Assembly: GCA_030765525.1 (NCBI GenBank)
Contig: JAVCCK010000031.1
Location: 16,318-80,317, forward strand
Direction of reading: 5' to 3'
DNA from: Candidatus Lernaella stagnicola
GTDB taxonomy: Bacteria > Lernaellota > Lernaellaia > Lernaellales > Lernaellaceae
Length of the DNA: 64,000 nt
Shown here: positions 33,707 through 42,587 of the stretch, one piece after another
Layout of the letters: every line of letters starts with the position of its first letter
How positions within the stretch are numbered: position 1 is the stretch's first letter
Made by a program: the position numbers and the translations under genes
The notes under the pieces: model-generated
What the model was told of the DNA's origin: nothing
The model's database searches: none
Seen by the model: only the letters and a program-made list of their open reading frames with translations

Positions 33707-36364
33707 ATGGTTTGTTTTCGCTCATGGAAGGGCCGCGAGCGGTTTCCGGTACGTCGAATTTACGGAGCCGCTGTCGTCTTGGCTTTTGTCGTCGTTGTTT
33801 TTAGTTTTTTCGCCGGCTGCGGTCGCGGTTGGCGCGGCGAATCCAGAGCGCCCGCTCAGCACACTTTCACGCTTGTGCAACGCGATGGCAGTTGGTGGTT
33901 TCAAACCCCCAGCGGTAAGCCCTTCGTTTCACTGGGCGTCAATCATCTCGAGCCGGTGTTGATTTGCTCGGAAAGCAACCGCGACCTGTTCGCCGCCAGG
34001 TTCGGCGACGACTTGATCGGACCGGGCGGTAAACCCAACCTGAAAGGCCGGGCAGCTCGGGCTTGGGTCACCGACGGCATGCGGCAAATACGCAGTTGGG
34101 GTTTCAATACCCTGGGACTGCATAATCCGCTGCCACAAACCGAAATGCCTTACGTGGCGAAGTTTCGCCCGGCGCCGGTCAACCACATCACCGAACCCCG
34201 AGAATTCTTGGACCCCTTCGCGCCGGATACGGCAAAGAAATACAACCGTCACGCGCGTTGCTGGTGCCGGAAGTTCCAGAACGACCCGCACATTCTGGGC
34301 ATCAGCTTCGTCGACATGCCCTGGTGGCAAACGCCCGCCGACCGCCTGCATCCCTGGGTGGATTACCTGCGTCAACTACCCGCCGGCGCGCCGGGGAAAA
34401 AGCGATGGCTCGACGCGCTGCGAAAGCAGTATGCCGACGCCGCACAAGCCGCCGCGACCTACGGGGTTGAAGACGCGACTTGGAAGGCGTTGGCCCATCG
34501 CCGCGAGTGGCCGGACCTCGGGCGTCCGTCGTTGGCCTACCGTGACAGCCTCGCGTTCTTGCCGGAAATCGCCGACGCCTGGTACGGCCTGCAAAGCGCG
34601 GCGATTCGCGCCTGCGACACGGGACACTTGATTTTCGGCGACAAGCTGATCGGCGGGCCCGGCATGCCCGAGTGGCTCGACCCGATTTTGGCCAAGCACG
34701 TCGACGTGATTTACATCCAATGGTACGACTTCGCGGAGAACCAACTGCCCCGCCTGCGCCGGCTCTATGAGCGCACCGGCAAGCCGATCCTGCTGGGCGA
34801 TTCGTCGTTTTCCTGCCCCCACGAAAAACTACCCGATCCCAAAGGTACGCGCGTGGAATCACCCGCGGCGGTGGGCGAGGCGTTCTACCACTACCTGCAA
34901 ACGGTAATGGCCGAGCCGTATGTGGTCGGTTGGCATCACTGCGGGTACATCGAGGGCTCGCCGGACCTGAAGAAGTTTCACCGGTTCTACGCCCAACAAA
35001 GCGGTTTTCTGCGCGCCGACGGCACTCCGTATACGGAGATTGTCGACCGCGTAACGGCGGCCAATCATCGCGCGTTTGCGTGGCATGAAGCGGCAAGAGC
35101 CATGGCTCTCAACGACCCGGACGAAGAGCCGGCCGCCGCGCCGATTTGCGACACAGAAGAAACCGAGCTGTACGACTTGGCGCGGATTGGCGAGCGGATA
35201 TTCAACGTGGGTCATTTCAAGAAACTCGCCCTTACCACGCCGAAGAAGAATATCTCGTGGATCGAAACCGACGCGGGTGTCGTGGTGATCGATGCGGGGT
35301 ATCGCGTCACAGCGAAGCTTGCCGCGAAACTGATTCGGGAGACCACCGACAAACCGATTCGCTTCCTGATCTACACGCACCATCACAGGACCCAGGTGGG
35401 GGGTGCGCCTGTGTTGGTCGAGCCCGGGACGCAGGTGATCGCCCACGAGAACCTAGTGGCCGAGTTCGACTTGGCTGTCGAGCGCGCGCCGTTCATGCGG
35501 CGGCTCAATTCCATCCAGTTTGATATTTCCGAGCGCGAGACCGATGGTCTGCCGCAATTTGTCTACCCTGACATCACGTATCGGAATTCCTACTATTTCG
35601 AATTGGGCGGCGTGCGTTTTGAGCTCTACCACGTCGAAGGCGAAGCGGCTGATTACACCGTCGTCTGGCTGCCCGCCGAGCGCGTCGTGTTTGTGGCGGA
35701 TTTGCTCAGCATGGGAACACCCATGGTGGCAAGTCCCATGAAGCGAGTTCGCGACGAGGTAAAGTGGCGCCAGGCGCTGGAACTGGTGCGCGATTTGCGG
35801 CCGCGGGTTTTGGTCGATTCGTCGCTCAGCCCGCTGTGCGACCCTGCCGAGATTGACGAAGCGCTCGGTGTGTACATCGGTTATCTGAACGCGCTGCATC
35901 GAGATGTGATCGAGGCAATGAATCGCGGCGATTCGTTGGAGGAGACGCTGCGGCGGGCGACGCTGGCGCCGCATCTGCGACATAGCCCTTGGCTGCGCGA
36001 TCGCTACGGAAAGCACGAATTCAACGTGCGGGGGCTCTATCACCGGTATTCGGGATGGTTCGACCAAAACGGGAGCCACTTGAACTCCGCGCCGTCGAAA
36101 GCCCGCGCGGCCTCGTTCATCGAGCAAATGGGGGGCGGTGAAAACGCGTTGGCCAAAGCCCGGCAATTGCGGCCGAGCCAACCGGCGCTGGCGTTGGAGT
36201 ACCTCGACCTGTTGATCGCCGCCGGGGACCATGCCCAGGCGGCTCACGGTCTCAAAGGCGAGATACTGCTGTCTTTCTCCGAAGTGTATCGGCACAGCAT
36301 CGTGGCCAACATGTACCGCCGTTTGGGCAAAAACGAGCGCGAAAAAGCCGCAACCACCAAATAA
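33707..36364 (+). CDS. Lipoprotein fusing a glycoside-hydrolase-like domain to an alkylsulfatase-like MBL domain
   Basis: An 885-residue protein in the flagellar operon. A hydrophobic segment ends FFAGC with Cys 38 as lipidation site. Residues about 50-470 look like the TIM barrel of agarase-like hydrolases (GKPFVSLGVNHLEP, DPHILGISFVDMPWW, WLDALRKQYADAAQAAATYG, VVGWHHCGYIEG). Residues 490-690 resemble a metallo-beta-lactamase of the SdsA/BDS1 alkylsulfatase type, but the zinc motif THxHxDHxGG reads THHHRTQVGG (558 onward): two histidines stay, Asp and the last His are lost. Residues 760-870 match the alkylsulfatase dimerisation domain (YHRYSGWFDQNGSHL, MGGGENALAKA). Role unknown; catalysis by the second half is doubtful. 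Confidence 0.75.
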   Translation: MVCFRSWKGRERFPVRRIYGAAVVLAFVVVVFSFFAGCGRGWRGESRAPAQHTFTLVQRDGSWWFQTPSGKPFVSLGVNHLEPVLICSESNRDLFAARFGDDLIGPGGKPNLKGRAARAWVTDGMRQIRSWGFNTLGLHNPLPQTEMPYVAKFRPAPVNHITEPREFLDPFAPDTAKKYNRHARCWCRKFQNDPHILGISFVDMPWWQTPADRLHPWVDYLRQLPAGAPGKKRWLDALRKQYADAAQAAATYGVEDATWKALAHRREWPDLGRPSLAYRDSLAFLPEIADAWYGLQSAAIRACDTGHLIFGDKLIGGPGMPEWLDPILAKHVDVIYIQWYDFAENQLPRLRRLYERTGKPILLGDSSFSCPHEKLPDPKGTRVESPAAVGEAFYHYLQTVMAEPYVVGWHHCGYIEGSPDLKKFHRFYAQQSGFLRADGTPYTEIVDRVTAANHRAFAWHEAARAMALNDPDEEPAAAPICDTEETELYDLARIGERIFNVGHFKKLALTTPKKNISWIETDAGVVVIDAGYRVTAKLAAKLIRETTDKPIRFLIYTHHHRTQVGGAPVLVEPGTQVIAHENLVAEFDLAVERAPFMRRLNSIQFDISERETDGLPQFVYPDITYRNSYYFELGGVRFELYHVEGEAADYTVVWLPAERVVFVADLLSMGTPMVASPMKRVRDEVKWRQALELVRDLRPRVLVDSSLSPLCDPAEIDEALGVYIGYLNALHRDVIEAMNRGDSLEETLRRATLAPHLRHSPWLRDRYGKHEFNVRGLYHRYSGWFDQNGSHLNSAPSKARAASFIEQMGGGENALAKARQLRPSQPALALEYLDLLIAAGDHAQAAHGLKGEILLSFSEVYRHSIVANMYRRLGKNEREKAATTK

Positions 36365-36414
36365 ACCGCAGAAACTTCAGTCCTTTTCACCTTCATGAGC
36401 CACTGCTGGGCCCT

Positions 36415-36430
36415 TGGCACGAAAAGCGCA
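36415..36430 (+). promoter_or_regulatory. Probable sigma-54 promoter of fliK-flgD-flgE
   Basis: TGGCACGAAAAGCGCA keeps the -24 TGGCAC and the -12 GC with correct spacing; only the two T residues before GC differ. Transcription would begin near 36440, 40 bases before fliK. It would restore flagellar control after the inserted lipoprotein gene. Confidence 0.55.
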
Positions 36431-36481
36431 ATGTTTTTACCCAGAGTAGCGCAAATCCAGAGGAAAGGAGGTGAATATGGA

Positions 36482-38233
36482 ATGCCAAAAGCTATTCAAA
36501 TGGACGTAAAGACCATGATGTTGCAGGCGAGCCAGGTCGGCACCGTCTCTCCGCGCTCTCACGCTCAAGGGCCGCGTACGGACCCGAGCGATGAGAAAAA
36601 CGGCCGAGACGGCGAGGCGGCGTGGTCATCCGCACTGGGACAAGCGAAAGACAGTCTACCGCAAAGTCAAATCAGGGATTCGGTCGCGAGCAACGCTTCC
36701 GCCCCTGAGGCCCCGCAGGTTAAGGGACAAGAAAAAGCCGATCAAAATCAACAACTTGTTGGTGGAGATAAAGCGGCAAAAACGAGTTTCCTCGGCCAAG
36801 CACAGGGGGCGAAGCCGGTGGCCACAGTGGCTACGGAACCGGTACTTGTCAGTCCACAGGTTGCGGCCAAAGGCGCCCAAACGGCGTCGTTGGCATTTGC
36901 TGCCGGATTGGGAAGTCCTGGTGAAACAGCCCCTGCGCCCGCCGCGCCAGTAAACACGGCGCCGGTCGTGTCCGCCGGTGATAACGCCGTATGGACGACT
37001 TTGATCGGTGGCCAGTCGGCCGTTAATGGGCAGGATTCGGCGCCCTTGGCGGGAGCCCAGCAGGGTTTCTCAGCGGCAGATATTGCCCTGTCGCTGTTGG
37101 CCAAGGGGCAAGCCTTGCCGTCCGGTCAGAACCTTACGGCGGCGCAAACCGCCGCGGCGAAATTCGTCGAACAGGTTCAACCGGCGTCACAGAATGCTGT
37201 TCTAGAGACAGTGTCCGCACCCGTGGAACCGGAACACGGCAACCTCGCAACCCGCGTTGCCGCGGTGTTCAAGGCGCAAGCTTTGAGCGCGGCGCTCGTG
37301 GAGCACTTGGAAGTCGCGTCGGTCGTTAAGGGTGAGTCGCAGTCTCGTGCCCCTGGCAGTGCAACGACATGGCAGCAACCGGTCACTTTGTTTGGAGCCG
37401 GACAGCAGGTGCAAGCGGCGGCGGCCTCGGTGAATCAGCCTCACTTACGCGTCATGGCGGAGCGAGCTTATCGCGAGACGTCGGATTCCGTTTCAACACG
37501 CAAGGCTGTTCCAGTCGCTGAGAGCAAGGCCACCGATCGTCCGCGCGCAGCCCAGAGGGTTGGACAGCGGGAGACGTTTCGTCAAGGGACGGACGCACCC
37601 GCCAAGCAGCCCGGGTTGGCCGGAGAATCGGTCAAAGCCGTGCCCTTAGGCGCTGAACAACCTGTAGCCAACCTGATTGCTTCCGGCGGGGAGACCCGCA
37701 GTGATTTCGCCGCGACCGTCGGTCGTGATTCCGTTGGTGTTGCAGCGCCGAAAGCCGCGCCTCAGGCGGCGACGGTGCCGCTGGACATCACCGAGAAGAT
37801 CGAGGCAGTACAGAAGTTGGTGGAAATCACCGGGCGACACATGTTGCGCAAGATCGACCAAGGCGGCGGTACGATTCGGATGCGTCTGGATCCGCCGGAA
37901 CTGGGCCGCATACGACTTGAGATCAATGTGAAAAACGACGTAGTGCGAGCCGAGGCCGTAGTCGAGCACATTCAGGCAAAGCAGATCCTCAACGAGAACG
38001 TGCAACAACTGAAAGACATGCTAAGTGAGAAGGGCTTGGATTTGCAGCAGTTCGACGTATACGAACAGTTGCAGAACGGTGGTCGTGACGGATTGAACGA
38101 CGGCGGCGAATTTCGCGGCCCGATTGCTCACGTCGCGCCCGATAATCCCGAGTCATTCAACGATGAAGCCTCGTCACTTCGCGCCGTATATCGGTTGCGG
38201 GCCATGACGGGCAACATCAACCTGCGCGCGTAA
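36482..38233 (+). CDS. fliK: Flagellar hook-length control protein FliK
   Basis: A 583-residue FliK. The first 430 residues are Ala/Gln/Val-rich, low complexity, the ruler-like exported part. The C-terminal Flg_hook domain is clear: LVEITGRHMLRKIDQGGGTIRMRLDPPELGRIRLEINVKNDVVRAEAVVEHIQAKQILNENVQQLKDMLSEKGL. It measures hook length and switches export specificity. Start ATG 36482 follows a full AAAGGAGGTGA; an earlier ATG at 36395 lies upstream of the promoter. Confidence 0.93.
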   Translation: MPKAIQMDVKTMMLQASQVGTVSPRSHAQGPRTDPSDEKNGRDGEAAWSSALGQAKDSLPQSQIRDSVASNASAPEAPQVKGQEKADQNQQLVGGDKAAKTSFLGQAQGAKPVATVATEPVLVSPQVAAKGAQTASLAFAAGLGSPGETAPAPAAPVNTAPVVSAGDNAVWTTLIGGQSAVNGQDSAPLAGAQQGFSAADIALSLLAKGQALPSGQNLTAAQTAAAKFVEQVQPASQNAVLETVSAPVEPEHGNLATRVAAVFKAQALSAALVEHLEVASVVKGESQSRAPGSATTWQQPVTLFGAGQQVQAAAASVNQPHLRVMAERAYRETSDSVSTRKAVPVAESKATDRPRAAQRVGQRETFRQGTDAPAKQPGLAGESVKAVPLGAEQPVANLIASGGETRSDFAATVGRDSVGVAAPKAAPQAATVPLDITEKIEAVQKLVEITGRHMLRKIDQGGGTIRMRLDPPELGRIRLEINVKNDVVRAEAVVEHIQAKQILNENVQQLKDMLSEKGLDLQQFDVYEQLQNGGRDGLNDGGEFRGPIAHVAPDNPESFNDEASSLRAVYRLRAMTGNINLRA

Positions 38234-38250
38234 GCGCCAAGGAGGAAACT

Positions 38251-38946
38251 GTGTCTGCAGTGGAATTAACCAGGCCGCCGGGTGCGGATATCTTCGGTAT
38301 CAACACCGATGCCGCAGCGGTGGCGGGCCTGTATGAAGACCAGCAGGATCTCGCCAGCCAAGAGGTTTTCATGGAATTGATGATGACCGAACTCCAACAC
38401 CAAGATCCGCTCGATCCTATGGAAAACCAGGAGTTCCTCAATCAAATCGCCATGCTGACCTCGGTCGAACAGTTACGAGCCGCCAACTCGAACCTCGAGA
38501 CGTTGCAGCTTTACCAATCCAGCATCAACAACGCGCAATCGGTGTCGATGATGGGCAAGACGGTTAAAGCTTCCGGCGACGCTTTCACATACAGCGGTGA
38601 GGGCAACGTCGATCTCGACTTTCGTCTCGGCGCCAATGCGGTCAGCAGTACGGTTACGATCTTCGACGCCGAAGATTATGCCGTACGTACGATCGAATTG
38701 GGTCAAGTCGATTCAGGCGAGCAGGAAGTCACTTGGGATGGCCACAACGAAGACGGGTCACCAATGGGCGAGGGTGAATACACCTACAAGGTGACGGCCA
38801 AGGACGCCGATCAAAACACCATCTCCACGCTGACCTTTATCAAGGGCGTGGTGGAAGGCATCACCTTCGAAGGCGGTATTCCCTTCCTGCACATTGGTTC
38901 GCATCAAGTGACCATGGGCGAGGTCCTGGAGATCACCCAGGAGTAA
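38251..38946 (+). CDS. flgD: Flagellar hook-capping scaffold FlgD
   Basis: A 231-residue FlgD. N-terminal region QEVFMELMMTELQHQDPLDPMENQEFLNQIAMLTSVEQL is diagnostic; the C-terminal part has the Ig-like FlgD domain (VTWDGHNEDGSPMGEGEYTYKVTAKD). FlgD caps the growing hook and is lost afterward. GTG start with AAGGAGG 7 bases upstream, 17 bases after fliK. Confidence 0.96.
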   Translation: MSAVELTRPPGADIFGINTDAAAVAGLYEDQQDLASQEVFMELMMTELQHQDPLDPMENQEFLNQIAMLTSVEQLRAANSNLETLQLYQSSINNAQSVSMMGKTVKASGDAFTYSGEGNVDLDFRLGANAVSSTVTIFDAEDYAVRTIELGQVDSGEQEVTWDGHNEDGSPMGEGEYTYKVTAKDADQNTISTLTFIKGVVEGITFEGGIPFLHIGSHQVTMGEVLEITQE

Positions 38947-38949
38947 ACG

Positions 38950-39348
38950 ATGGACAAAGTGATTAGTGCGTCGTTTTACGTTCCGCAAGCGGTCGGCAAA
39001 CCGACGGCTCCATCCGCGTCGACCCCGGCGGCGAAGCTTCCGTCCGACGATCAGTTTCGGGCGGTACTCGATCGCCAGATTCAACGCGGAAACGAGGTTC
39101 GGTTTTCGGCTCATGCGCGAGAACGCCTGGCGGCGCGAAACGTCAACTTGAACAGCGCCGAAGTCGGCAAGATCAACCAAGCCGTGGAAAGCGTCGCCGC
39201 CAAGGGCGGACGCAACACCTTGGTGGTCGGCGCCGATTACGCGCTTATTGTCAGCATCCCCAACCGGACCGTCATTACGGCGTTGCCGCGCGGAGGTATG
39301 CAGGAAAACGTCATCACGAATATCGATAGCACGGTATTCGTAGAATAA
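38950..39348 (+). CDS. Flagellar operon protein, TIGR02530 family
   Basis: A 132-residue protein of the flagellar operon family TIGR02530: FSAHARERLAARNVNLNSAEVGKINQAVESVAAKGGRNTLVVGADYALIVSIPNRTVITAL. It regularly lies between flgD and flgE in Gram-positive, spirochaete and deltaproteobacterial operons, as here. Its function is uncertain; a role in hook assembly is assumed from context. Starts 3 bases after flgD. Confidence 0.88.
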   Translation: MDKVISASFYVPQAVGKPTAPSASTPAAKLPSDDQFRAVLDRQIQRGNEVRFSAHARERLAARNVNLNSAEVGKINQAVESVAAKGGRNTLVVGADYALIVSIPNRTVITALPRGGMQENVITNIDSTVFVE

Positions 39349-39378
39349 ACCGAGCTGGACCCCACACGGGGAGGCTCG

Positions 39379-39406
39379 TTTCCCGCGGAATGAACGATGC
39401 GGGAAA
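39379..39406 (+). promoter_or_regulatory. Hairpin abutting the flgE ribosome site
   Basis: TTTCCCGC (39379-39386) and GCGGGAAA (39399-39406) form an 8-bp stem with a 12-base loop starting GGA. Its 3-prime arm supplies the AAA of AAAGGAGG, the flgE Shine-Dalgarno. A GGA in the loop and one in the ribosome site resemble a CsrA target. Alternatively it only tunes flgE translation. Confidence 0.45.
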
Positions 39407-39416
39407 GGAGGTAACT

Positions 39417-40706
39417 ATGGGTATCGTTGGTGCCATGTATTCAGGCATTAGCGGTCTGAATTCGAACTCGACGATGATGGAAATCATCGGCAACAACTTA
39501 GCGAACATTAACACGCCGGCGTTCAAGCATGCGCGCGCGGATTTCTCCGACATTCTGTCCGCCACGAGCGGTGGGCAGACTATCGGCCGCGGCGCGCGCG
39601 TCGGTTCCACACGAATGGTGCTGACCCAGGGCGGTTTTCAGGCGACGGAAAACGTCACTGATATCGCGCTGGCCGGCCCCGGCTTCTTCATGGTGAACGA
39701 TCAGGCCAGTCACACTCTGTTCTATACCCGGTCCGGCAACTTCCGAGTTGACAAGTCCGGATACATGACCAGCCCTGCCGGTCATCGGTTGCAAGGGTAT
39801 GAGATCAGTTCCGACGGTCGACCGGTCGGTACGCCGCGCGATATTCGCGTACCGCAGACGCCGTTACAGCCCAAGATCACGGACAACGTCTCGTTGTATG
39901 CCAACCTCGATTCGCAATCGGAGGTCGTGGGACCGTTTGACGTTACCGACCCGGTCAACACGTCAAACTTCACGGCTTCGATCACGGTCTACGATTCGCT
40001 CGGCAACGCGCACCAACTCACGGTCTATTTCGACCGTGACCCGGTGCCCGGCGCGGGCGGCGGCAATGTCTGGAATTATCACGTGGTTGTCGACGCCGAA
40101 GACGCAGCGGGCGGCGTGGATTTCATCGCCGCCGACGGGGAATTGGAGTTCACGGCCGCCGGCTCGCTACTCGAGCTTCGCGCCGGCGCACTTAACGACT
40201 TCGATTTCTCGGGCAATCCAGAGCAAAACCAGATCATCTCCTTCGACTTCGGCACTTCGGTGGCGGTGGGCGGCACCGGTGTGGACGGCACGACGCAGTT
40301 CGGCGAAGGTTCCGCACTCGTGTTCGCCAGCCAAGATGGGTACAGCACCAGTTACATCGATAGCATCAATATCGATGAAGACGGTAAAGTCATTGCGCTG
40401 TATGCCAACGGCGAAGCCGAAGAAATCGCCCAAGTGGCCGTCGTTAATTTTACTAATCCGCTGGCTCTTGATCACCGCGGCGACAACATGTTCGGTTCCA
40501 CTACGGAGTCGGGCGAACCGGTTGCTTCAGTGGCCAACGTGTCCGGAAACGGCGCGATTTTCTCCAAAACCTTGGAGCTGTCCAACGTGGACATCGCCGC
40601 TCAGTTCGGTTTGATGATTACCACGCAGCGCGGCTTCCAGGCGAACTCGCGTTCGATTCGAACTGCGGATGAATTGATTAGCGAACTGATCAACCTGATC
40701 AGGTAA
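39417..40706 (+). CDS. flgE: Flagellar hook protein FlgE
   Basis: A 429-residue hook protein. N-terminal MYSGISGLNSNSTMMEIIGNNLANINTPAFKHARADFSD and C-terminal SNVDIAAQFGLMITTQRGFQANSRSIRTADELISELINL are the axial-family ends. The middle includes the FlgE domain (YDSLGNAHQLTVYFDRDP). AAAGGAGG lies 5 bases before the ATG. It ends the flagellar operon; the flbD-motA genes that often follow are missing and a strong hairpin terminates transcription. Confidence 0.97.
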   Translation: MGIVGAMYSGISGLNSNSTMMEIIGNNLANINTPAFKHARADFSDILSATSGGQTIGRGARVGSTRMVLTQGGFQATENVTDIALAGPGFFMVNDQASHTLFYTRSGNFRVDKSGYMTSPAGHRLQGYEISSDGRPVGTPRDIRVPQTPLQPKITDNVSLYANLDSQSEVVGPFDVTDPVNTSNFTASITVYDSLGNAHQLTVYFDRDPVPGAGGGNVWNYHVVVDAEDAAGGVDFIAADGELEFTAAGSLLELRAGALNDFDFSGNPEQNQIISFDFGTSVAVGGTGVDGTTQFGEGSALVFASQDGYSTSYIDSINIDEDGKVIALYANGEAEEIAQVAVVNFTNPLALDHRGDNMFGSTTESGEPVASVANVSGNGAIFSKTLELSNVDIAAQFGLMITTQRGFQANSRSIRTADELISELINLIR

Positions 40707-40718
40707 CCGTACCGTCGC

Positions 40719-40750
40719 GTTGGTGGGCGGCTCTTGGGCCGCCCACCAAC
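40719..40750 (+). terminator. Terminator hairpin after flgE
   Basis: GTTGGTGGGCGGC (40719-40731) pairs over 13 bp with 40738-40750 around TCTTGG. It starts 12 bases after the flgE stop. The tail is CTCTC, not a T-run, as for the fliC hairpin, so this genome may use hairpins without a strong U tail. Confidence 0.75.
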
Positions 40751-40802
40751 CTCTCAAGTCGCGCGCCGGGAATGCCGATAGCGGCAAGTGAAAGGAGTCG
40801 AC

Positions 40803-41054
40803 ATGCAAGCCGAAGCAAATCCGATTCAACAGGTGCCGGAAGAACAAGTCCGGGAGATGGCCGACGCCTTTTACTCCGCCGAAGAACTCGCCGACCGCGC
40901 GACGGAGCAGCTAAGCGAGTTGCAGTTCGTCAAGCTTCTACTCAAGAGCCTGACCTATGGCGTGCTTCTCTATACCGCCGTGGCGGGGACTTATTGGATC
41001 GGGTCGCTGGCCTGGACCGGCATCCCAAACCTGGTTCGCCTTTTAACCGGTTAA
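40803..41054 (+). CDS. Small single-pass membrane protein, unknown
   Basis: An 83-residue protein: acidic amphipathic N-terminus (QVREMADAFYSAEELADRATEQLSEL) and one membrane segment about residues 50-70 (YGVLLYTAVAGTYWIGSLAW). AAAGGAG lies 6 bases before the ATG. A sigma-28-like -10 box GCCGATAG (40774-40781) sits just upstream with a poor -35, so late flagellar expression is possible. No family recognised. Confidence 0.6.
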   Translation: MQAEANPIQQVPEEQVREMADAFYSAEELADRATEQLSELQFVKLLLKSLTYGVLLYTAVAGTYWIGSLAWTGIPNLVRLLTG

Positions 41055-41139
41055 CTTTTTCTCCGTGACGCCCGCCCGAAAATTCACTATCTTGCCCTAA
41101 ACAAACCTGTCGCCATTCGCAGGAGCAGATTGACGGCCG

Positions 41140-42582
41140 ATGCTGTTTAATTCCGCCGAGTTTGCACTTTTTCTCCCCTGCGTATTAGCTGCGTTTTTCG
41201 CCACGCCCGCCCGTTGGCGTTGGCTGATCCTGTTAGCTGCCAGCTACTTTTTCTACGGCAGTTGGAACGTCTATTACCTCACGCTGATTCTCGCCACGAC
41301 CGGCGTCACCTACGTGGCAAGCCGCGCCATCGCCGCCGCGCCCAACCTTGGCCGTCGCCGGGGGTGGCTGATCGGGGCCGTCGTCGTCAACCTCGGTATT
41401 CTGTTCGCGTTCAAATACTTCAACTTCTTTAGCGCTTCATTCGCCGCCGGTTGCGGCCTGTTTGGCGGGGACAACCGGCCGCTGCTTCTGCACGTGGCGC
41501 TGCCGGTGGGGATTTCCTTCTACACTTTCCAAGCCCTGGGACATGCCGTCGACGTGTATCGAGGCGACGCCGAGCCGGAAAAACGCTTCGGGATTTTCGC
41601 GTTGTTCGTGGCGTTTTTTCCGCAACTGGTGGCCGGGCCGATCGAGCGCTCATCGCGCTTGCTGCCGCAACTCAAAAAAGCCGTCACCTTCGATTATCGG
41701 CAGGCTTCGGACGGCCTGAAGTTGATCGCCTGGGGCCTTTTCAAGAAAGTCGTCATCGCCGATCGCCTGGCGGTGTATGTCAACGGCGTCTACGGCGACG
41801 CGTCCGGCGCGGGCGGTGCGCAGCTTCTTATCGCGACTTACTTTTTCGCGTTTCAGATTCTCTGCGACTTTTCCGGCTATACCGACATCGCCATCGGCGT
41901 TGCCCAAATGTTCGGCGTGAAGCTGACCCAGAATTTTCACCGGCCTTACTTCGCACAATCCACGCCTGAGTTTTGGCGACGCTGGCATGTGACGCTCTCG
42001 ACGTGGTTCCGCGACTACCTGTACATCCCGCTGGGCGGCAACCGGGTGTCGCGCTCGCGTTGGCTTTTCAACATCGTCATCGTGTTCCTCCTCAGCGGGC
42101 TATGGCACGGCGCGAACTGGACTTTCGCCGCCTGGGGCCTATGGCATGGCGCGGCCGTGGCCGTTTCAGTGTTGACGTTGGCGCGACGCGAAAAAGTCGC
42201 CACCGCGCTGGGGCTGTCGCGATTGCCGCGATGGAGCGCGGCGTGGCGCATGGTGTTCACGTTTCACTGGGTCGTGTTTGGCTGGGTTCTGTTCCGCGCC
42301 TCGTCCATCGGCGAGGGGTGGCTGATTTTCCGCAAGATCTTTGCCGGTGAATGGACCGGCAGCGTGACGGCCGGCGTCGTGGGGCGTTTCGATTTTCTGC
42401 TGGCGGTCGCGCTGATCGCCGCGCTGTTGGTGATCGAAGCTGTGCGCAGCCGGGTGCGTTTGCGGCAGTGGGTCGCCGCGCAGTCGTGGTGGCTGCGGTG
42501 GGCGATTTATTTTTGCGGCGCCACGGCGATTCTGCTGCTCGGCGTGTTTGAAAAAGTGGAGTTCATTTACTTCCAATTTTGA
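41140..42582 (+). CDS. MBOAT O-acyltransferase, AlgI/DltB-like
   Basis: A 480-residue polytopic membrane protein of the MBOAT family: start LFNSAEFALFLPCVLAAFF, PVGISFYTFQALGHAVDVYRGD, VAGPIERSSRLLPQL, and the catalytic-His block SGLWHGANWTFAAWGLWHG. About a dozen hydrophobic segments. AlgI-type proteins carry acetyl groups across the inner membrane for O-acetylation of exopolysaccharide or wall polymers. The following SGNH-type gene is its natural partner (AlgJ/PatB-like), five bases on. Polymer acted on is unknown. Confidence 0.93.
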   Translation: MLFNSAEFALFLPCVLAAFFATPARWRWLILLAASYFFYGSWNVYYLTLILATTGVTYVASRAIAAAPNLGRRRGWLIGAVVVNLGILFAFKYFNFFSASFAAGCGLFGGDNRPLLLHVALPVGISFYTFQALGHAVDVYRGDAEPEKRFGIFALFVAFFPQLVAGPIERSSRLLPQLKKAVTFDYRQASDGLKLIAWGLFKKVVIADRLAVYVNGVYGDASGAGGAQLLIATYFFAFQILCDFSGYTDIAIGVAQMFGVKLTQNFHRPYFAQSTPEFWRRWHVTLSTWFRDYLYIPLGGNRVSRSRWLFNIVIVFLLSGLWHGANWTFAAWGLWHGAAVAVSVLTLARREKVATALGLSRLPRWSAAWRMVFTFHWVVFGWVLFRASSIGEGWLIFRKIFAGEWTGSVTAGVVGRFDFLLAVALIAALLVIEAVRSRVRLRQWVAAQSWWLRWAIYFCGATAILLLGVFEKVEFIYFQF

Positions 42583-42587
42583 GGACG

